From the NCBI GenBank assembly GCA_038523655.1, contig JBCBJG010000155.1, positions 1 to 7,684 of the forward strand: a stretch of DNA of 7,684 bases. Direction: 5' to 3'. How positions within the stretch are numbered: position 1 is the stretch's first letter; each line of letters begins with the position of its first letter. Origin of the DNA: CALHAX01 sp038523655 (lineage in GTDB: Bacteria; Pseudomonadota; Alphaproteobacteria; Rhizobiales; CALHAX01). Under the pieces are notes generated by a model. That model made no database searches, had not been told where the DNA came from, and worked only from the letters and a program-made list of their open reading frames with translations. A program made the position numbers and the translations under genes. Of this stretch, positions 5,790 to 7,684 are shown piece after piece.

Positions 5790-6251
5790 ATGCGCGCGGT
5801 CCGTGTTCTCTGCCTGATCGTAACCTTTGGCGCAGTTGCCGCGTCGAGCGCTTCGGCCCGCGCCCCACTCACGCCGCTCACGATCGAAACCCGCACGGGG
5901 CCGGTTGAATTCCGTGTCGAGACTGCGCGCACGCCGGGCGAACAAGCCCGCGGACTCATGTTCCGCCGGTCGCTCCCTGCGGACAGCGGCATGATTTTCC
6001 TGCATGCGCGGCCACAGGTCCTCGGCATGTGGATGCGCAACACCTACATCCCGCTCGACATGCTGTTCATCGCCGCCAACGGGCGGATTGCCCGAATTGC
6101 GCGGATGACCGAGCCATTTTCCGAGGCGACGATATCGAGCGGTACGCCGGTGACCGCGGTGCTCGAAATTGCTGGCGGCCGCGCCCGGGCGCTCGGCATC
6201 CGCGAAGGCGATCTCGTGCGCCACCCGCACTTCGCAACGGCGGAAAAGTAG
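5790..6251 (+). CDS. DUF192 family protein with signal peptide
   Basis: The function of DUF192 proteins is not established; they are small beta-rich domains, often exported. This 153-residue protein begins with a clear signal peptide: MRAVR, a hydrophobic stretch (about 6-18), then SSASARAP with cleavage likely after A23 or A25. The mature part shows the family hallmarks RTPGEQARGLMFRRSLPADSG (47-67; the MFR segment at 57-59), GMIF (67-70) and MWMRNTYIPLDMLFI (80-94), and ends with VLEIAGGRARALGIREGDLV. The frame is open upstream to ATG 5652, but I prefer ATG 5790 because the signal peptide then sits at the N-terminus; the ribosome binding site is weak (AGG at 5777-5779). The product should lie in the periplasm. 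Cold-shock gene, DUF192 gene, tRNA-Pro and the NDUFS4 homologue follow each other in the order I know from other alphaproteobacteria, although terminators and promoters suggest separate transcripts. Confidence 0.88.
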   Translation: MRAVRVLCLIVTFGAVAASSASARAPLTPLTIETRTGPVEFRVETARTPGEQARGLMFRRSLPADSGMIFLHARPQVLGMWMRNTYIPLDMLFIAANGRIARIARMTEPFSEATISSGTPVTAVLEIAGGRARALGIREGDLVRHPHFATAEK

Positions 6252-6292
6252 CAGCCGGCCTGCCGCCCTCTCACCATTGCGCACGGCCAAAC

Positions 6293-6307
6293 GCCGCGGG
6301 CCGCGGC
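6293..6307 (+). repeat. GC-only quasi-palindrome after the DUF192 gene
   Basis: GCCGCGG-G-CCGCGGC is perfectly symmetrical over 15 bp, 41 bp after the DUF192 stop codon and just before the tRNA-Pro promoter. As RNA it gives a 5-bp stem with a 5-nt loop. TTCGG follows instead of a T-run, so any terminator activity would be weak. Confidence 0.4.
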
Positions 6308-6312
6308 TTCGG

Positions 6313-6341
6313 TTGACCGTCTCCGGCGAACCGGGCAGAAG
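6313..6341 (+). promoter_or_regulatory. Candidate promoter of tRNA-Pro
   Basis: TTGACC (6313-6318, 5 of 6 to TTGACA) is followed after 17 bp by CAGAAG (6336-6341, 3 of 6 to TATAAT). The predicted start, near 6348, lies about 11 bp before the tRNA. A strong -35 with a loose -10 is common in alphaproteobacteria. Confidence 0.45.
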
Positions 6342-6358
6342 GCGTGTGCCGTTCGCGA

Positions 6359-6435
6359 CGGGGTATAGCTCAGCCTGGTAGAGCACTGGTTTTGGGAACC
6401 AGGGGTCGCATGTTCGAATCCTGCTGCCCCGACCA
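6359..6435 (+). tRNA. tRNA-Pro, anticodon UGG, CCA encoded, one T-stem mismatch
   Basis: The acceptor stem CGGGGTA/TGCCCCG pairs 6359-6365 with 6425-6431, with one T-G wobble. The D stem is GCTC/GAGC. The anticodon stem CTGGT/ACCAG encloses TTTGGGA with anticodon TGG at 6393-6395. The variable loop GGGTC has 5 nt. The T stem is GCATG (6408-6412) with CCTGC (6420-6424) around TTCGAAT, and here position 52 (T6411) faces C6421, a mismatch; a G at 6411 would restore a perfect stem. The discriminator is A6432 and CCA is at 6433-6435. With U34 it could read all four proline codons by wobble or superwobble. The remaining fold is canonical, so I treat it as a gene, not a pseudogene. Confidence 0.93.
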
Positions 6436-6509
6436 ACGGCATGTTCGTGATCCGCGCTCGCACATGTGAGGCGCGCTTTGCGCCCGCAGCTGGTGCCTGC
6501 AGCTCGCGC

Positions 6510-6539
6510 TTGTCGCCAGGTTGGCGGGTGATCTATCAC
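6510..6539 (+). promoter_or_regulatory. Candidate promoter of the NDUFS4-like gene
   Basis: TTGTCG (6510-6515) and TATCAC (6534-6539), each 4 of 6 to consensus, are 18 bp apart and would start transcription near 6546, about 20 bp before the ATG. CGCCA-GGT-TGGCG, a small inverted repeat, lies in the spacer (6514-6526). Confidence 0.4.
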
Positions 6540-6566
6540 AGAGCGGCCGCACTGAAAGAGCTTGCC

Positions 6567-6872
6567 ATGCCTGTCCGCATTTATCGTCCCTCGAAAACCG
6601 CGATGCAGTCCGGGACGGCACGCACCGAAGTCTGGCTGCTCGAGCATGAACGCGAGACACCGCGAAGCCGTGACCCGCTGATGGGATACACCTCGTCGAG
6701 CGAGACGCTCACACAGGTGCGCATGGAGTTTGCCTCGAAGGACGAGGCGATCGCCTACGCCCGCCGCAATGGGCTCGCATACGTGGTCGACGAGCCGCAG
6801 ACAAAAAAGCGTAAACCGAAGTCTTACGCGGACAACTTCAAGTATGGCCGACGCCAGTCGTGGACGCATTAG
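6567..6872 (+). CDS. NADH dehydrogenase (complex I) accessory subunit, NDUFS4-like
   Basis: This 101-residue protein belongs to the family of the mitochondrial 18-kDa subunit NDUFS4 (also annotated as ETC complex I subunit conserved region). NDUFS4 sits on the peripheral arm of NADH:quinone oxidoreductase, near the NADH-oxidising module, and supports assembly and stability. Family features are visible: VRIYRPSKTAMQSG (3-16), W23 in TEVWLLEHE, DPLMGYTSS (36-44), ASKDEAIAYARRNG (56-69), EP at 76-77, and the C-terminal YADNF (87-91) and WTH (99-101). There is no signal peptide or membrane segment, fitting the cytoplasmic face of complex I. The frame is open upstream to 6441, but ATG 6567 matches the family start and follows GAAAGAG at 6554-6560. 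The gene lies directly after tRNA-Pro and far from any visible nuo operon, as usual for this subunit in alphaproteobacteria. The role in complex I is inferred from homology. Confidence 0.95.
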   Translation: MPVRIYRPSKTAMQSGTARTEVWLLEHERETPRSRDPLMGYTSSSETLTQVRMEFASKDEAIAYARRNGLAYVVDEPQTKKRKPKSYADNFKYGRRQSWTH

Positions 6873-6977
6873 GCGTCTCGGAAACCGGTGCTGACCGCGA
6901 ACGGCTTGCCGCCGCAGAGTTTCCGGACGGGCAATGTGGTTTGGGTAAGGCGCTTTATTCTCCGCTAGCACGCCGTC

Positions 6978-7684
6978 GTGCGTGATCCCTTCGACATCGA
7001 GCGCGCCGCGCATCGTCGCCTGCCGCGGATGATTGTCGACTTCATCGCTGGTGGGACCGGCGCGGAGACCGGCGAGATCCGCAACCGCGCGGCGCTCGAT
7101 GCGGTCACGCTCCAGGCGCGCGCGTTGGTCAACGTCGAGACCGTCAGCCTCGAGACGGAGTTGCTCGGTGAGCGCTGGCGCCGACCGTACGGCATTGCGC
7201 CAATGGGGATGTGTGACGTGGTCTGGCCGGGCGCCGACGCCGCGCTTTCCGCCGAGGCTGCGGCGCGCTGCATGCCCCATGCCGTCTCGACCGCCGCGTC
7301 GACGCCGCTCGAGCAGACCTTCGCCGATGCGGGTGGCAACGCGTGGTTTCAGCTCTATGCCGGCGAGGACGACGCGCTCACCTTCGAGTTCGTCTCCCGT
7401 GCGCGCGATGCCGGCTACCGCATGTTGCTCTTTACGGTCGATACGCCCCGCCATTCGCGGCGGACGCGGGATCTGGAAAACGGATTCGCCGTACCATTCC
7501 GCTGGTCACCCCGCACCCTGGCCGACGTGCTGACCCATCCACGCTGGGCGCTCGCGATGCTGCAGAACGGAACGCCGCGCCCGATGAACTACGAGACATC
7601 GCCGACGTGTCGCGCATTCGCCCGCTATGAAAGCCGTGGTCGGTCCGACTGGGCCTTTCTCGATCGCCTGCGCGCCGCCTGGCC
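6978..7684 (+). CDS. FMN-dependent alpha-hydroxy-acid dehydrogenase, N-terminal part (3' end outside the window)
   Basis: Enzymes of this family oxidise 2-hydroxy acids (L-lactate, glycolate, mandelate) to 2-oxo acids and pass electrons to quinone, cytochrome c or oxygen. The 235 visible codons are about 60% of a typical 380 to 400-residue protein. FMN-site segments appear in order: GIAPMG (72-77), STAAST (104-109), WFQLY with Q125 and Y127, FTVDTP (152-157) with T153, and RRTRDLENGF (161-170). The catalytic His and the Lys that contacts flavin lie in the missing half. At position 22 (VDFIAGG) there is Phe where glycolate oxidase has Tyr24, which binds the substrate carboxylate. A TAG at 6966-6968 closes the frame upstream, so GTG 6978 is the only start that keeps the N-terminal helix (IERAAHRRLPRM); it has no clear ribosome binding site. 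TATTCT (6956-6961) could be a -10 for a very short leader. The substrate cannot be named; lldD-like or mandelate dehydrogenase-like are both possible. Confidence 0.92.
   Translation, partial: MRDPFDIERAAHRRLPRMIVDFIAGGTGAETGEIRNRAALDAVTLQARALVNVETVSLETELLGERWRRPYGIAPMGMCDVVWPGADAALSAEAAARCMPHAVSTAASTPLEQTFADAGGNAWFQLYAGEDDALTFEFVSRARDAGYRMLLFTVDTPRHSRRTRDLENGFAVPFRWSPRTLADVLTHPRWALAMLQNGTPRPMNYETSPTCRAFARYESRGRSDWAFLDRLRAAW

Noticed and set aside
3554..6435. Genomic island between tRNA-Glu and tRNA-Pro
   Set aside because: The two tRNAs flank ordinary housekeeping genes. There is no integrase, no repeated tRNA 3' end, and no obvious composition shift.
5661..7454. 597-codon open frame on the minus strand across DUF192, tRNA-Pro, NDUFS4-like gene and the dehydrogenase
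   Set aside because: It runs antisense through three recognised protein genes and a tRNA, with a low-information Arg-rich product; a shadow frame.
1..7684. CRISPR array, transposon, toxin-antitoxin or phage-defence system
   Set aside because: Looked for on both strands; no regularly spaced repeats, terminal repeats, transposase motifs or defence-gene signatures are present.

Overview
The window looks like ordinary chromosomal DNA from a GC-rich alphaproteobacterium. The main pointers are a bacterial homologue of the mitochondrial complex I subunit NDUFS4, a two-domain cold-shock protein followed by a DUF192 protein, the gene order hom-glpX-recJ, and tRNA genes with encoded CCA ends. The order or genus cannot be fixed from the sequence; Hyphomicrobiales, Rhodospirillales or a relative would all fit.

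Left part (1-3628), all on the plus strand: the 3' end of hom (homoserine dehydrogenase with its ACT domain), glpX (class II fructose-1,6-bisphosphatase) and recJ (single-strand DNA exonuclease) lie close together and are probably co-transcribed. A GC-rich hairpin terminator follows recJ, and then comes tRNA-Glu(UUC). Threonine/methionine synthesis, gluconeogenesis and DNA repair share no obvious pathway, so this looks like a positional operon rather than a functional one.

Middle part (3629-5572): gloA (glyoxalase I) is on the minus strand and converges on tRNA-Glu. About 750 bp without a convincing gene separates gloA from the divergent cold-shock gene. This gap holds an unusual number of short perfect inverted repeats, densest at 4497-4633, and is the least explained part of the window. 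The cold-shock gene ends at a textbook intrinsic terminator (5541-5572).

Right part (5573-7684), all plus strand: a secreted or membrane-anchored DUF192 protein, tRNA-Pro(UGG) with one mismatch in its T-stem, the NDUFS4-like complex I accessory subunit, and the first 235 codons of an FMN-dependent alpha-hydroxy-acid dehydrogenase that runs off the window. The last two both serve the respiratory chain: one belongs to complex I, and the other may pass electrons from a 2-hydroxy acid such as lactate to the quinone pool.

I found no CRISPR array, insertion sequence, integrase, toxin-antitoxin pair or defence system. The most useful leads are the inverted-repeat cluster, the tRNA-Pro mismatch and the Tyr-to-Phe change in the hydroxy-acid dehydrogenase. 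All three are modest, and none amounts to a demonstrated new system.
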